Of a DNA stretch of 64,000 nucleotides, positions 9,201 to 17,443 are shown piece by piece. Both the position numbers and the translations under genes were made by a program. Source of the DNA: Chloroflexota bacterium (GTDB taxonomy: Bacteria; Chloroflexota; Anaerolineae; Anaerolineales; Villigracilaceae); NCBI GenBank assembly GCA_013388855.1, contig JACAEM010000003.1:124001-188000 (forward strand), in the 5' to 3' direction. Below the pieces are notes generated by a model, which was not told the origin of the DNA, made no database searches, and saw nothing but the letters and a program-made list of their open reading frames with translations. Each line of letters starts with the position of its first letter. The stretch's first letter is position 1.

Positions 9201-12085
9201 TCGTATGTCGGGAAGCCAAACTTGTCCACGGTCTTTTCCCAGCGCACCTGTTTGAATACAGCCACCAGCTCCCGCTCGCCGGAGGGATTCTGCGCCCAGT
9301 CCACGGTGAGGACCTCGAAGCCAAGCGGAAGGTTCGCGTTGCCGGTCCATTGATCGGGGCGGATGCCGATGTAAAAATCCGCGGGGTGGACGCGCATGGC
9401 GGCACGCGCGCTGACTGGCAGCCCGGACTCGTCCTTTGCAGTGACCTCCAGTGTGACGAGTTGCGTCGATTCGCCTGGCATTCCCGAAGGGGGCTCAGGG
9501 ATGGCTGGCAATTCAATGGACAGGATTCCCTCCGGGGTGGTTTGAGCCATTCCCTCTTCGAGGAGTTTTCCCAAATACCCGGAATCGGACCCCGGGAAAT
9601 GGAACGCGTCCAGCCAGGAGTCGTCCAGCAAGCCCGTGCTGTAACGCGGGAAATGGAAATGATCGGGTTTGGTGTAGAGCGCCCAATGCACCTCCACGTT
9701 CCCGGCGGGCACGTCGAAGAAGTAACGCGCCTCCACATTCGCCTGCGCGGCCTCGCCGAGTTTGATCTCCTCGGCAGAGAGGTCCACACTCAGTTCGATC
9801 TCCGGCTTGCGGTATTCCGCCACCTGGAAGGATAGATAAAACTGGAGGACGCTGTTCTCGAACGTGTAATACCCCGGAACGGCATCTTCGGGCAGTTTGA
9901 ACTGGCCGTTGAATGTGCCATACGGTGAAAGCGGCGCGTTGAATGTCGTGAGTTGCGTGCCATTGGCATCCTTGATGTTGATGGTCACTTCGTTAATCGT
10001 TGGCAGTTCATAGCGACCGTTGAACGCCTGCCGCACCACGCCTCGGAAATATATCGTCTGTCCCGGGCGGTAGATGGGACGGTCCGTGTACATGTAGATT
10101 TCGTTGTGCGGGGCGCGTACATCCTGGGTGTAGCCGAATTCCCATGCACCGATGCCGTTCGCCCAATTGCTTACTGCCAGCCCGAAGTCATCCTCGCCCG
10201 GCTGGCTGAGTACCGCGTACAACGGACGGTCTGTGGCGGGGATTTCCGTCTTCCACAAGCCGTTCGCGTCGGTCACGCCGGAGACGAGTTGGTTGCCCGC
10301 GCCGTCGTAGATGGCGGCTGGCGCGCCCGCAATGGGAGTCTGCGTGGGCAGGTCCACTGCCCAGAGAAGCGCCTCGGTCGCGCCGAGTTTGAACGTCAGG
10401 TTCACATGACTTGACGCCACGAGATACACCAATTTCGAATCCAAAGTCAGTTGCGAGGAGGTGATGTTGACGTAGTACAGCCCCGGCACGAGCTGGTTGT
10501 TCTGCGTTGCCAGAGATAACTTCACCTTGCGCGTTTCCGCGGGCGGCACATTCAATGCCTGCGGAAAAATGGATTGCTCGGTGGGGACAAATGCCTGCTG
10601 GTTCTCGAACGAGCCTTGCAGGGGGAAGAACTCCTGCAAGGTCAGCGGCGCGACGATCACATCCGCATTGACGATGTTCGCGGCGCTGGCGTTCAACACC
10701 GGGTCGTCGGGTCTCACGAACAAAGTGTTCGAGCCGAACTGGTTCACATTCACCGTGGTGGTCAGCGGCGGTGTGCGGAAATCCAAAAGGAATGGGTCGC
10801 CCAGCGATTGCCCCCACCGATCCTTGATCAACCCGGAGAGTTGAACGACGTAATTCGTGTCGGGCGCGAACTCGCCGCGCACAAACAGATTGAAACCATC
10901 CTCCGATTCATCCACGGTAAGACTTTCGAGCGGAGGCGTCACGGTGACGAAATTATCGTACTCGCCCTCCGCAAACGGCGCGTTGAACGTGAACGTGACC
11001 TGATTGAAATTCGGCTCCGCCGCGGTCACGGCAAAATTATCGAAGGTGCTCAACACCACGCCGTACTCCTCGCCCAACGTCATACCGCCGCGCGATTGCG
11101 CCGCTCCGCCGATATTCAAAATGTAGCCGACGTTACGCTCCAGAAGTTTCTCTGGGACAAAGGTCAGCACAGTACCGTCATCGTTCCACGTCAGCTTTCC
11201 GTTCAGGGTGCCTTCCGTGCCGCTGAACAGGAAATTGGTCCGCACGCTGTCCGCGTCCATGGGCTGGTTGAAGGTCAATTTGATTTCAGGATCAAGCGGG
11301 ATCGGGCTTTCGGTGGACGGTTCCAGCAGGATGACGCGCGGGCGCGAGGTGGTGAACGTCCACGAATTTGCCGCGCTTCCATCCAAGCCGACGCCTGCCA
11401 CCGTTTTCAAGTCTGGGTTCAGACTGACGGTGTATTCCGTGCCCCCTGCCATTGCCGGGTCGGGATAAAAAATGTACGTGCTGGTGTTGATCCATTCGCC
11501 GCGTCCCTGCACCGGCGGGGAAACGGTGAACGCTGCGGGCTGGGAGGACGCGTCCACACCGAGGGCAATTACCGGCTGGTTAAATGAGGCGACGATGGCC
11601 GCGTCCACTTCCACATCTTCAGCGTTCGATTTGGGCAGAAGATTCGTTGCGCGCAGATAGTCCGTAACCGGGTAGACGAGGTCGAGCGGCTCCGGCAGAA
11701 CAAAACCGGTCACCGATTGGATGGAGTTCGCAATCTTAATTCTTAATTTTGAATTGGGCGGGTACGATTCGGAGGGGGTAAAGACGACTGTCGCTTCGTC
11801 GGTCCAGGTGAAAATGCCGGGAGGAAATCCGCTGATGGAGCTCTCGACAGATTGTTTGTTCATTACCTGATTAAAATAAAAAGTAATCGGCGAAAGATGA
11901 CCGATGACGCTGCCGGGAGGCGGGTCGGTTTCGATTAACGCGGGCGGCACGGCCTGAAGGAATTCCGTCGGGGTGGGGATGGCGGGCGTGGAAGTGGGTA
12001 ATCCCGGCAGGCCGCCGCAGGATGTCAGGAGCAGGGCAATGAGGAGCAAACAATTCAGGGCGGGGATGACGCGGTGTTTTGTCAT
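6260..12085 (-). CDS. giant alpha-2-macroglobulin-like lipoprotein without thioester
   Basis: 1941 residues. The N-terminus is a lipoprotein signal with lipobox LLTSC, giving lipidated Cys23. Repeated beta-rich domains follow: SbsA/Ig-like folds in the first about 600 residues, then macroglobulin domains (TDRPIYRPGQTIYFRGVVR and YFFDVPAGNVEVHWALY), an A2M core (ITNSEGRGQATMTLPDSLTTWQVDVRG) and an alpha/alpha toroid (GWSWWGKGEQSDAYITAYV). Bacterial relatives trap or inhibit proteases at the cell surface. The thioester CxEQ is replaced by Ser-Ala-Glu-Ala at 1447-1450 (bases 7736-7747), as in the thioester-free class. It appears to be transcribed alone, from a -10 box at 12117-12122. Confidence 0.9.
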   Translation of the reverse strand: MTKHRVIPALNCLLLIALLLTSCGGLPGLPTSTPAIPTPTEFLQAVPPALIETDPPPGSVIGHLSPITFYFNQVMNKQSVESSISGFPPGIFTWTDEATVVFTPSESYPPNSKLRIKIANSIQSVTGFVLPEPLDLVYPVTDYLRATNLLPKSNAEDVEVDAAIVASFNQPVIALGVDASSQPAAFTVSPPVQGRGEWINTSTYIFYPDPAMAGGTEYTVSLNPDLKTVAGVGLDGSAANSWTFTTSRPRVILLEPSTESPIPLDPEIKLTFNQPMDADSVRTNFLFSGTEGTLNGKLTWNDDGTVLTFVPEKLLERNVGYILNIGGAAQSRGGMTLGEEYGVVLSTFDNFAVTAAEPNFNQVTFTFNAPFAEGEYDNFVTVTPPLESLTVDESEDGFNLFVRGEFAPDTNYVVQLSGLIKDRWGQSLGDPFLLDFRTPPLTTTVNVNQFGSNTLFVRPDDPVLNASAANIVNADVIVAPLTLQEFFPLQGSFENQQAFVPTEQSIFPQALNVPPAETRKVKLSLATQNNQLVPGLYYVNITSSQLTLDSKLVYLVASSHVNLTFKLGATEALLWAVDLPTQTPIAGAPAAIYDGAGNQLVSGVTDANGLWKTEIPATDRPLYAVLSQPGEDDFGLAVSNWANGIGAWEFGYTQDVRAPHNEIYMYTDRPIYRPGQTIYFRGVVRQAFNGRYELPTINEVTINIKDANGTQLTTFNAPLSPYGTFNGQFKLPEDAVPGYYTFENSVLQFYLSFQVAEYRKPEIELSVDLSAEEIKLGEAAQANVEARYFFDVPAGNVEVHWALYTKPDHFHFPRYSTGLLDDSWLDAFHFPGSDSGYLGKLLEEGMAQTTPEGILSIELPAIPEPPSGMPGESTQLVTLEVTAKDESGLPVSARAAMRVHPADFYIGIRPDQWTGNANLPLGFEVLTVDWAQNPSGERELVAVFKQVRWEKTVDKFGFPTYEPVYSPVSSSNLATGTDGKARLSFVPPNAGTYLLEVSGDGARTQTLVWVGGAGSASWPDLPNQRFELTADKESYKAGETAGIFIPNPFPTNSLALVTVERGTVSKAEVLLINGSGKQYSLPLTADDAPNVYVSVTVMGQGNDFRQGLVNLPVEPDAQKLNVQVLSTPAEAGPRDNVTFDVLVTDSAGQPVQGEFSLAVVDKSVLALADPNAEDILPAFYKNQPLGIETGLSLAVYSGRNLLFPGGLGGGGDENVTVVREEFPDTAYWNPSLITNSEGRGQATMTLPDSLTTWQVDVRGLTTDTKVGQAQTEIVSTKALLIRPVTPRFLVTGDHVLMAAIVNNNTSGPLSVSVNLQGEGFVLDEPEKATRQVSLPANGRARVEWWGVAGPADTADLVFSASTSGSPALQDSARPVWGALPILQYTAPQAFVSGGALRGAASQQEIISFPRTFTPAAGGGLEVELSPSLAGSLLSGLEAMEIPEVSLSAEATLSYLLPNLEVYRALTNAGLSDPALTERVTTNVGAGISRLIHLQNEDGGWSWWGKGEQSDAYITAYVFFGLLRARGTGIAVDDGVLQRAGVYLQKLDFTVNNDTRAPQLDDLVFIQFVLAQANSSGETTLNALYEARDRLSPASAALLASVFNTINPADPRIHDLISNLEANAIQTSSSAHWETPEANLFSRGSPVYTTAVVVYVLAQLDPANQIVFNAVRYLTAHRDAHGLWGIGHENAWAMMALNNAMVGFGDLSADFSFNAALNGSPLANGDVAGAQVLTPVKAQVPIEYLAPNSPNLLTITREDGPGRLYYNAVLRLNRPVEEVEPLGAGMQIERVYCDPAQPDGCTPLSTLKLGTDKTITARLTLTLPHDAYYVLVEDFIPAGMEVLNRTLKTSQQGVDAGSVEVQFDNKYPFANGWGWWLFNDPQIRDDGILYTATYLPAGTYTLTYTLAPLQAGEYRVLPAHAWQSFFPEVQGTSAGTVFKIEP

Positions 12086-12116
12086 AAATCCTCAACAGGC
12101 TGGATATTCCCGATTC

Positions 12117-12122
12117 ATTATA
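12117..12122 (-). promoter_or_regulatory. -10 box for the macroglobulin gene
   Basis: TATAAT on the minus strand lies 31 bases before the ATG at 12085. No consensus -35 is seen at the expected spacing. The upstream terminator (12134-12171) separates it from the thioredoxin gene. Confidence 0.45.
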
Positions 12123-12133
12123 CACGCGTCAGA

Positions 12134-12171
12134 ATCAAAAAGGGACACGGAAGCCCGAGTCCCTTTTTGAT
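12134..12171 (-). terminator. intrinsic terminator of the first DsbA-type gene
   Basis: A perfect 13-bp stem (12134-12146 with 12159-12171, ATCAAAAAGGGAC and its complement) lies 20 bases after the stop at 12191. The minus-strand 3' arm supplies a TTTTT run. Confidence 0.8.
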
Positions 12172-12190
12172 GAGAAACAAAAGGATGATT

Positions 12191-12934
12191 TTATTGTGAT
12201 GCGGCAAGCGCCAGTTCCACCGCTTCCGCGATCTCCTGGTAGGTGGGGATCTTGCCCGGCTGACCGACTTTGGCGCCGTTCACAAATACGCTCGGCGTGC
12301 CGCTGACGCCGATCTCCTGACCGTATTCGAAATCAGCCTGGATCTCGTCCTCGTACTTGTTGGCGTTGAAGCAGCTGTTGAAGGATGACATATCGAGACC
12401 GATGTTCTCTGCCATGGCTTTGAGACGTATGTTGCTCAAGCCGCCCTGGTTCTCGCCATTCCAGTTGGCATAGATGATGGCTTTCATATCCCAGAATTTT
12501 CCCTGTTCGTTGGCGCACATGGCGGCATTGGCAGACTGGTCCGATTCGCCGCTGCCCGCCGCGCCGGGTCCGTCAATGAAGGGATAGTTGTGAAAGGTGT
12601 AGGTGGCCTTGCCCGGTTCGACCAGGTATTGTACGATGAGCGGCTCGATGCTTTCGCTGAAGTACTGGCAGGCGGGGCATTGAAAGTCCTCGAAGACATC
12701 GATGGAGACTGTCGCGTTGGGGTCGCCGATGGTCAGCCCATTCGCGTTGGGCAGGCTGACTGGCGACACGGTGATGATGTTCTCGATGGATTTCGTTTGT
12801 GTCCATACCACCGCAAAAACCAGCAACGCCGCGCCGGCAACGATCAGTCCGATCATCATCAGGCGGGTGCGTTGTGCCTGGCTGCGGATTTTTTCACGCC
12901 TCTCCTGGCGTTTGCTCTTCTTTTCCATGCTCAT
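12191..12934 (-). CDS. membrane-anchored DsbA-type thioredoxin-fold oxidoreductase (CPAC)
   Basis: 247 residues. A basic N-terminus (KKSKRQERREKIRSQ) precedes one transmembrane helix (about 25-45), so the catalytic domain is outside. The active site is Cys86-Pro-Ala-Cys89 in DFQCPACQYF. The cis-proline loop is SGTPSVFVNG near residue 210. This is the DsbA/'thioredoxin_4' family, which makes or reshuffles disulfides in exported proteins. It is a paralogue of the next gene (about 250 residues, same layout), but a terminator separates the two. An AAGGAG ribosome site precedes the ATG. Confidence 0.9.
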   Translation of the reverse strand: MSMEKKSKRQERREKIRSQAQRTRLMMIGLIVAGAALLVFAVVWTQTKSIENIITVSPVSLPNANGLTIGDPNATVSIDVFEDFQCPACQYFSESIEPLIVQYLVEPGKATYTFHNYPFIDGPGAAGSGESDQSANAAMCANEQGKFWDMKAIIYANWNGENQGGLSNIRLKAMAENIGLDMSSFNSCFNANKYEDEIQADFEYGQEIGVSGTPSVFVNGAKVGQPGKIPTYQEIAEAVELALAASQ

Positions 12935-12958
12935 AAAAACTCCTTGATTTTGTATTCA

Positions 12959-12987
12959 AAAATGATGCAGTGTGCCTGCATCATTTT
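12959..12987 (-). terminator. intrinsic terminator of the second DsbA-type gene
   Basis: A perfect 12-bp stem (12959-12970 with 12976-12987, AAAATGATGCAG and its complement) with a 5-base loop starts 11 bases after the stop at 12998. The minus-strand 3' arm ends in TTTTT. Confidence 0.85.
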
Positions 12988-12997
12988 ACGTGTCAAT

Positions 12998-13789
12998 TCA
13001 CTGTTGTGCGTTAATCTCGTTCAAAGCCGCTTCGAGTTCCACCTGGAATGTGTTGAACGGCTGGGCGCCATCGATTGTCCTCGATCTTTTCTCGCCGTTC
13101 ACCGTGTAGGTCATGACAAAGAAAGGCGTGCCGCCGATCTCAACGGCAAGGGCATCGGCTATATCCTGATCCACCTGTTCATCGTACTTTCCGCTGTCGT
13201 AACAATCCTGAAAATCATCCATGTTCAAGTTAACGCTCTCTGCGATGGCGCTGAGTCGGCGGTCCGAGAAGGAGCCTCTATCTTCCACATCCATATTGTT
13301 GGCGAACAGGGCATCATGCATTTCCCAGAACTTGCCCTGGTCGGCGGCGCAGTACGCGGCGAGGGCGGCATCCCTTGATTCGGTTTTGGGAGTGGCGCCG
13401 GTTGCCCGGGCGATATTGTCGCTGACCCAGTTTCCGGCGGAGCGGTACACGAACCGCACCTTTCCGGTGCTGATGTAATACTGCACGAGCAGGGGCTCGG
13501 TCTCGTCGAAGAACCGTTCACAGTAAGGACATTGAAAGTCTGAGTACACCACAAGTTCTATTGGGGCATTCGGGTCGCCCATGGTGTTACGGTCGACGTT
13601 GGGACGCGGCTTTGCCTGTACGGTGACGATATCAAGCACCGGTTTGAGCGAAGGGTAGATGAAGGCAAAAACGATAAATATTGCGCCCACGATGATCAGA
13701 CCGATGGTGAGGATACGGCTGAATTTTTCCTGGCGGCGGATCTGCTCGCGGCGCTCCTGACGCTTACTGACTACCTTGTCGGGACTCAT
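12998..13789 (-). CDS. membrane-anchored DsbA-type thioredoxin-fold oxidoreductase (CPYC)
   Basis: 263 residues. It has the same design as its neighbour: a basic N-terminus (SKRQERREQIRRQEK), one transmembrane helix (about 25-45), then active site Cys87-Pro-Tyr-Cys90 in DFQCPYCERFF. The cis-proline loop is GGTPFFVMTY. The CPYC dipeptide differs from CPAC in its partner, which usually shifts redox potential, so the two may have different roles (oxidase versus isomerase/reductase); that is inference. A GAGGAG ribosome site lies before the ATG. Confidence 0.9.
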   Translation of the reverse strand: MSPDKVVSKRQERREQIRRQEKFSRILTIGLIIVGAIFIVFAFIYPSLKPVLDIVTVQAKPRPNVDRNTMGDPNAPIELVVYSDFQCPYCERFFDETEPLLVQYYISTGKVRFVYRSAGNWVSDNIARATGATPKTESRDAALAAYCAADQGKFWEMHDALFANNMDVEDRGSFSDRRLSAIAESVNLNMDDFQDCYDSGKYDEQVDQDIADALAVEIGGTPFFVMTYTVNGEKRSRTIDGAQPFNTFQVELEAALNEINAQQ

Positions 13790-13884
13790 AAAACTCCTCG
13801 GCGGAAGAGACTGAAGCCGAATTTTCCCATGCCCAAAATTTTTTGTCTAGGAAAAGGTTAGGATGTTCTTAATTTCGGGAAAAT

Positions 13885-13914
13885 CCTTGCGAAAGACGGA
13901 TGACCTCCGCAAGG
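13885..13914 (-). terminator. possible terminator of the lysophospholipase-like gene
   Basis: A 7-bp stem (13885-13891 with 13908-13914, CCTTGCG/CGCAAGG) and a 16-base loop are followed on the minus strand by ATTTT. It is placed just after the stop at 13922. Confidence 0.4.
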
Positions 13915-13921
13915 GTCACGA

Positions 13922-14764
13922 TCATTTCAGGTGATTATCGAGCCATTCAAGCATAAATCGGATGACTTCTGCTTTCCCCGGTTCGTTATGGATCTCGTGA
14001 TACATGCCGTCCCATAATTTCAAGGTGACATCGCGGTTCTTCTCGCGCGCCAGACTGACAAAATCCTCGCTCCCGCTGGGATAAGTGATCCGATCCGCTT
14101 TGCCGTGCATGAGAAGCAGGGGCGGAGTGAATTCCTTCGCGCGCGAGAAGCACAGGTCGATGGCATTCAACGCCGCTTTGCCGAATCCCATGCTGGTCTT
14201 GTCATGCACCAGCGGATCTTCGATGTACGCCTTTATAATCTCGGGGTCATGCGAGAGTGCTTGGGGATCCAGTCCGCTTGGAATGGTCATGGCAGGGGCA
14301 AGCGATCCCAGCAGTTTCGCTAGGGCTACTTTTGCCTTTTGCTCCTGCAGGGCGGAGCGGAGCGCCGGACCAGTGACCACAATGCCTTTCAAGCCCTCGC
14401 CGTATTGGATGGCATACGTCAGGGACAATAACCCGCCAAGGCTATGCCCGTACAAAAAATGGGGGATGCTGGGGTATCGCTGAGACAGAAATTGAAAGAA
14501 CTGGCGGATATCCTGCATGTACGCGTCAAGCGACGGAGTATGTCCGCGTGCGCCGCCCGATTTTCCATGCCCGCGCAAGTCGAACCCGATCAGGGTGTAA
14601 CCGGCGTCAGTCAATGCCCTGCCGACATGGGCATATCGCCCGACATGTTCGCCAAGCCCGTGGACGAGCGCCACGAGGGCTTTGGAGTCGCCGTCCGGTT
14701 CCCACCCCTGAACTTGGAATGTAATACCGTCCTTGCCTTCCCACTTCGATTCGATTGGTTTCAT
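13922..14764 (-). CDS. lysophospholipase/monoglyceride-lipase-like alpha/beta hydrolase
   Basis: 280 residues from the chosen start. Hallmarks of the 'hydrolase_4' family are present: LVHGLGEHVGRY near the N-terminus, the nucleophile elbow GHSLGG, an acid in LLLMHGKADRITYP, and a catalytic His in GMYHEIHNEPGK. Relatives cleave monoacylglycerols or lysophospholipids. An ATG 12 codons upstream would overlap the preceding gene by 35 bases. The chosen ATG follows that gene's TAA with one base between and has a TGGAAAA ribosome site, so it is preferred. Confidence 0.9.
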   Translation of the reverse strand: MKPIESKWEGKDGITFQVQGWEPDGDSKALVALVHGLGEHVGRYAHVGRALTDAGYTLIGFDLRGHGKSGGARGHTPSLDAYMQDIRQFFQFLSQRYPSIPHFLYGHSLGGLLSLTYAIQYGEGLKGIVVTGPALRSALQEQKAKVALAKLLGSLAPAMTIPSGLDPQALSHDPEIIKAYIEDPLVHDKTSMGFGKAALNAIDLCFSRAKEFTPPLLLMHGKADRITYPSGSEDFVSLAREKNRDVTLKLWDGMYHEIHNEPGKAEVIRFMLEWLDNHLK

Positions 14765-14765
14765 G

Positions 14766-15371
14766 TTATTTTCCAGTTGTGATTTTGAATTCACAGGCAT
14801 GATGTCCCTGTGCCTTGCAGGAGGTTTCCTCTACGTCATATCCCTGTGCGGTTGCCCAGAAAAGGCTCTCGCGGATCAAACCCTGGGTCACGTAACAGAT
14901 CGGCATTGCTTCGCGCTGACCGGCGGCGGCGGGAGAGGCGTTGTCAACGAGGAGCAGGTCAAGGTCGAGGGTGTGAACCGTGATGTCGCCGGATTGATTA
15001 CCGAGGAAGCGCGCCAGCAATTCCAGAATGGATTTTCGCCGTGTGTTGAGGGGTAGTCGTTTGATGACCGCGGCTTGCGCTTTGCCGCCCAATGCCGAGT
15101 CATCCAGAAGGTGTTCCCAGAGACGCTGCCCCACGCGCAGGAGGACGCCGCGCGCGCCGCGCCCATAGTAGGAGCGCATCGCGGCTTGCAGGGTCGCATA
15201 GGTCTTTGCGGATTCGATGGCGTCGGTCTTTGCGAAAGCTTCGGGTTTTGCCCATTCTGCCGGGAGTTTGGAAAGGGCAAGCATTGCATTGAACTGGTCT
15301 GCGCCCAGTTCGAGGGCGACCGTTTCCACAAATCGGCGTAAGATGCGGTTGGAAAATTTGACCTCGCTCAC
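14766..15371 (-). CDS. V4R-domain protein (second of a pair)
   Basis: 201 residues from a GTG start that overlaps the stop of the upstream V4R gene by 4 bases (GTGA). An upstream start is possible in the same frame but would lie deep inside that gene. The C-terminal half has the V4R (4-vinyl reductase) pattern: SLFWATAQGYDVEETSCKAQG, then ACEF. V4R domains bind small hydrophobic molecules or metal via conserved Cys/His and occur in regulators and bacteriochlorophyll-related proteins. It shares the YYGRGARGVLLRVG element with its partner. Co-transcribed with the upstream paralogue. Confidence 0.75.
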   Translation of the reverse strand: MSEVKFSNRILRRFVETVALELGADQFNAMLALSKLPAEWAKPEAFAKTDAIESAKTYATLQAAMRSYYGRGARGVLLRVGQRLWEHLLDDSALGGKAQAAVIKRLPLNTRRKSILELLARFLGNQSGDITVHTLDLDLLLVDNASPAAAGQREAMPICYVTQGLIRESLFWATAQGYDVEETSCKAQGHHACEFKITTGK

Positions 15372-15988
15372 GTGCGGGCTTCTCCCACTTCGAAACGGCA
15401 ATAATCGTCGCCTTTGGCCATGCAATGCGTTTCGATGATGGCATACTCCTTGCCGGTCGCCCATTGCACCGCCTCGGCAATGGAGCCGACGTACAAGTGG
15501 CAGATCGAATCCGTGCTGTGACGACCGAAACAAATCGCGCATGTCGATTCGATGTAGGCGAGCCGTCCGTCGTTGTCTTCGATCCAGGCGTTGACTTCGG
15601 GGTTGCTCTTCTTCAAGGCATCTGCCATGCCGTTGAGGATGAATTTGATCTTTTGTTTTTCCGGCAGTAGTTTGATTGCCACGCCCGCCACGCCGAGCAG
15701 GGCGGCTTGTTCGCGCACACCATATTGGAAGGATGCCTTGCCGATGCGCCGCAGGATGCCTCTGCCGCCGCGCCCGTAGAACGTCTCGATGGCTTCGTTG
15801 AACCTGGCATATTGCGACGTCTGGATGGCGGGCTGGAGATTGTTAGGCGGGAAGTTGTCGATGAATCTTTCCAGCCCGCAGGTACGCAAAACAGCATTCA
15901 AGCCGTTATCGCCCATCACCTCCTGGGCTGAGACCAGCGCCTGACGTACAAGTGAATTGATGATCGTCGAATCTTCCCTGGCTGGCAT
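15368..15988 (-). CDS. V4R-domain protein (first of a pair)
   Basis: 206 residues. It starts at an ATG with a GAGGAGGAAG ribosome site. The N-terminal half is helical and contains FYGRGGRGILRRIG, also present in the downstream paralogue. The C-terminal V4R half carries several cysteines: ESTCAICFGRHSTDSICHLY and ETHCMAKGDDYCRFEV. The CAIC motif and the C..G...C ending fit metal binding or ligand sensing; neither is proven. The partner lacks the CAIC motif, so the two may have diverged into sensor and partner. Confidence 0.75.
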   Translation of the reverse strand: MPAREDSTIINSLVRQALVSAQEVMGDNGLNAVLRTCGLERFIDNFPPNNLQPAIQTSQYARFNEAIETFYGRGGRGILRRIGKASFQYGVREQAALLGVAGVAIKLLPEKQKIKFILNGMADALKKSNPEVNAWIEDNDGRLAYIESTCAICFGRHSTDSICHLYVGSIAEAVQWATGKEYAIIETHCMAKGDDYCRFEVGEART

Positions 15989-16005
15989 GACTTCCTCCTC
16001 GTTTC

Positions 16006-16860
16006 TTACGGGTAAGCGGACACTGCGAAAGTATACACGGGATATTGTTCTCCCGTGCGGAGAAAACCCATTTTCTGGTACAGGCTCAATGAAACGGAAT
16101 TATCGCTTTGAGTGTTGACCGAAAGCCGCGGGATCCCGAATTGATTCAATCGTGTAAAGAGATCACTGAGCAAAGCCCTGCCCACACCATGTCCCTGCAC
16201 CGATGGGTGGACAGCCAGCCGCGCCAGATGCGCACGCGACCTCCCGCCGGTGGAAAGTTGATACCCGACAACTCCCTGAGCGCCCTCCGCCACGGTGGCA
16301 ATCATCGTCTGTGCATACGCCCTGCGCAAGGTTTCGAGCGGGTTCTGCCATAACGGAGGGAAGGAAGCCGCGTCTGCCTGCGCGACTTCGGGAAGGTCAG
16401 ACTCCTCCATCTTTCGGACGCGAATCCCCTCCGCTTCGCGCGGCGCCCAGGGTTGATACTGCCATTCGAGCATGACAATGTTCTGACGGTTCTCGAATCC
16501 GCTCGCGGCGAGGACGGTCTGGAACCAGGGTTGCATGGCAATCGCCGCCACAGTTGCACCGCCGGCGCGGGCAATTTCATGCCGGGCGGTGTCCCAGAGG
16601 ATGTTCCATGCATTTTCCGCCGACCAGCGTCCGGCGTAAACAAAGAGCCGCACCCAGGCGATGCCCATTGCTTCGGTCGGGCAGGCGAGCGCGGCTGTGA
16701 TCTGTCTGCCTTCCTCCAGCGTCCAAAAGAAGGGCGCGCCCAGCCATTCGAGGGGCGTGCGCCAGTCAAGATGGCGATGGAGGCGGGTCTCGAAAAAGAT
16801 CAGGTTCGATAATTGCTGATGGTCGTTGAGATTCGCCGGACGAACCAAGGTATTAATCAC
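16006..16860 (-). CDS. GNAT-family N-acetyltransferase
   Basis: 284 residues, starting with GTG preceded by AAGGTG. The C-terminal GNAT domain (about 150-284) has the acetyl-CoA site LARLAVHPSVQGHGVGRALL and the typical NTQSDNSVSLSLYQKMGF ending. The N-terminal about 140 residues look like a second, degenerate GNAT-like half. The acceptor is unknown. It is 17 bases downstream of nothing recognised as partner and lies between the TPR and V4R genes on the same strand. Confidence 0.85.
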   Translation of the reverse strand: MINTLVRPANLNDHQQLSNLIFFETRLHRHLDWRTPLEWLGAPFFWTLEEGRQITAALACPTEAMGIAWVRLFVYAGRWSAENAWNILWDTARHEIARAGGATVAAIAMQPWFQTVLAASGFENRQNIVMLEWQYQPWAPREAEGIRVRKMEESDLPEVAQADAASFPPLWQNPLETLRRAYAQTMIATVAEGAQGVVGYQLSTGGRSRAHLARLAVHPSVQGHGVGRALLSDLFTRLNQFGIPRLSVNTQSDNSVSLSLYQKMGFLRTGEQYPVYTFAVSAYP

Positions 16861-16907
16861 GATACACCTTACGAAAGGCAGACCGTCCGAAGCGGCTGTC
16901 GCCTGTA

Positions 16908-17438
16908 TTACCGGATGATTCCGATCCGCAACAGAAATTTCAGAATGCGCTGGGCGAATGTGGGCTTTTCTGTGAGCCTCAGTGAGTCGAGCACATCCAT
17001 TTGCGAATCGGTCATGCGCCCAAGTTTGAGGTTCAGGTTTGCTGCGGTTTTTCTCACCATGGAATGCATATCGCCCTCACCCGCCTGCTCGAACAAGGAC
17101 GCCGCGCGGTCGTATTCCGCCAGCGCCTCCCGCCATTGTTTGAGTCCTTCCAGCGCGGCGGCGCGGTTGCCAACAGCCATTGCCTGCCGCTTCAGATCGC
17201 CCGCCTGCCGAAAGATTTCCTCCGTCCCCTCCGTAACCTGCAGGGCTTCCTTCGCATTCCCGGATTGCAATAAAGCCACGCTCTGGTTGTTCTTCATCTC
17301 CGCCGCCTTCAGTTCATCCTTTGCGGCGGTAAATGCCTGCGCGGCCTGCGAGAACATCCTTGCCGCGACGGCAAAATTTCCCTTTTCATATTCCAGCTTT
17401 GCCTGGTCGGCGAGTGATATGGGCTTGACGTTGTTCAC
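16908..17438 (-). CDS. tetratricopeptide-repeat protein
   Basis: 176 residues, no signal peptide. Three TPR-like helical pairs run from about residue 8 to 125 (LEYEKGNFAVAARMFSQAA, AEMKNNQSVALLQSGNAKEAL, AVGNRAAALEGLKQWREAL). The rest is helical and ends in a basic tail. TPR proteins serve as protein-binding scaffolds. The GTG start lies 5 bases after the stop of the HTH regulator, so the two are likely co-expressed and may act together. Confidence 0.8.
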   Translation of the reverse strand: MNNVKPISLADQAKLEYEKGNFAVAARMFSQAAQAFTAAKDELKAAEMKNNQSVALLQSGNAKEALQVTEGTEEIFRQAGDLKRQAMAVGNRAAALEGLKQWREALAEYDRAASLFEQAGEGDMHSMVRKTAANLNLKLGRMTDSQMDVLDSLRLTEKPTFAQRILKFLLRIGIIR

Positions 17439-17443
17439 GGGGT

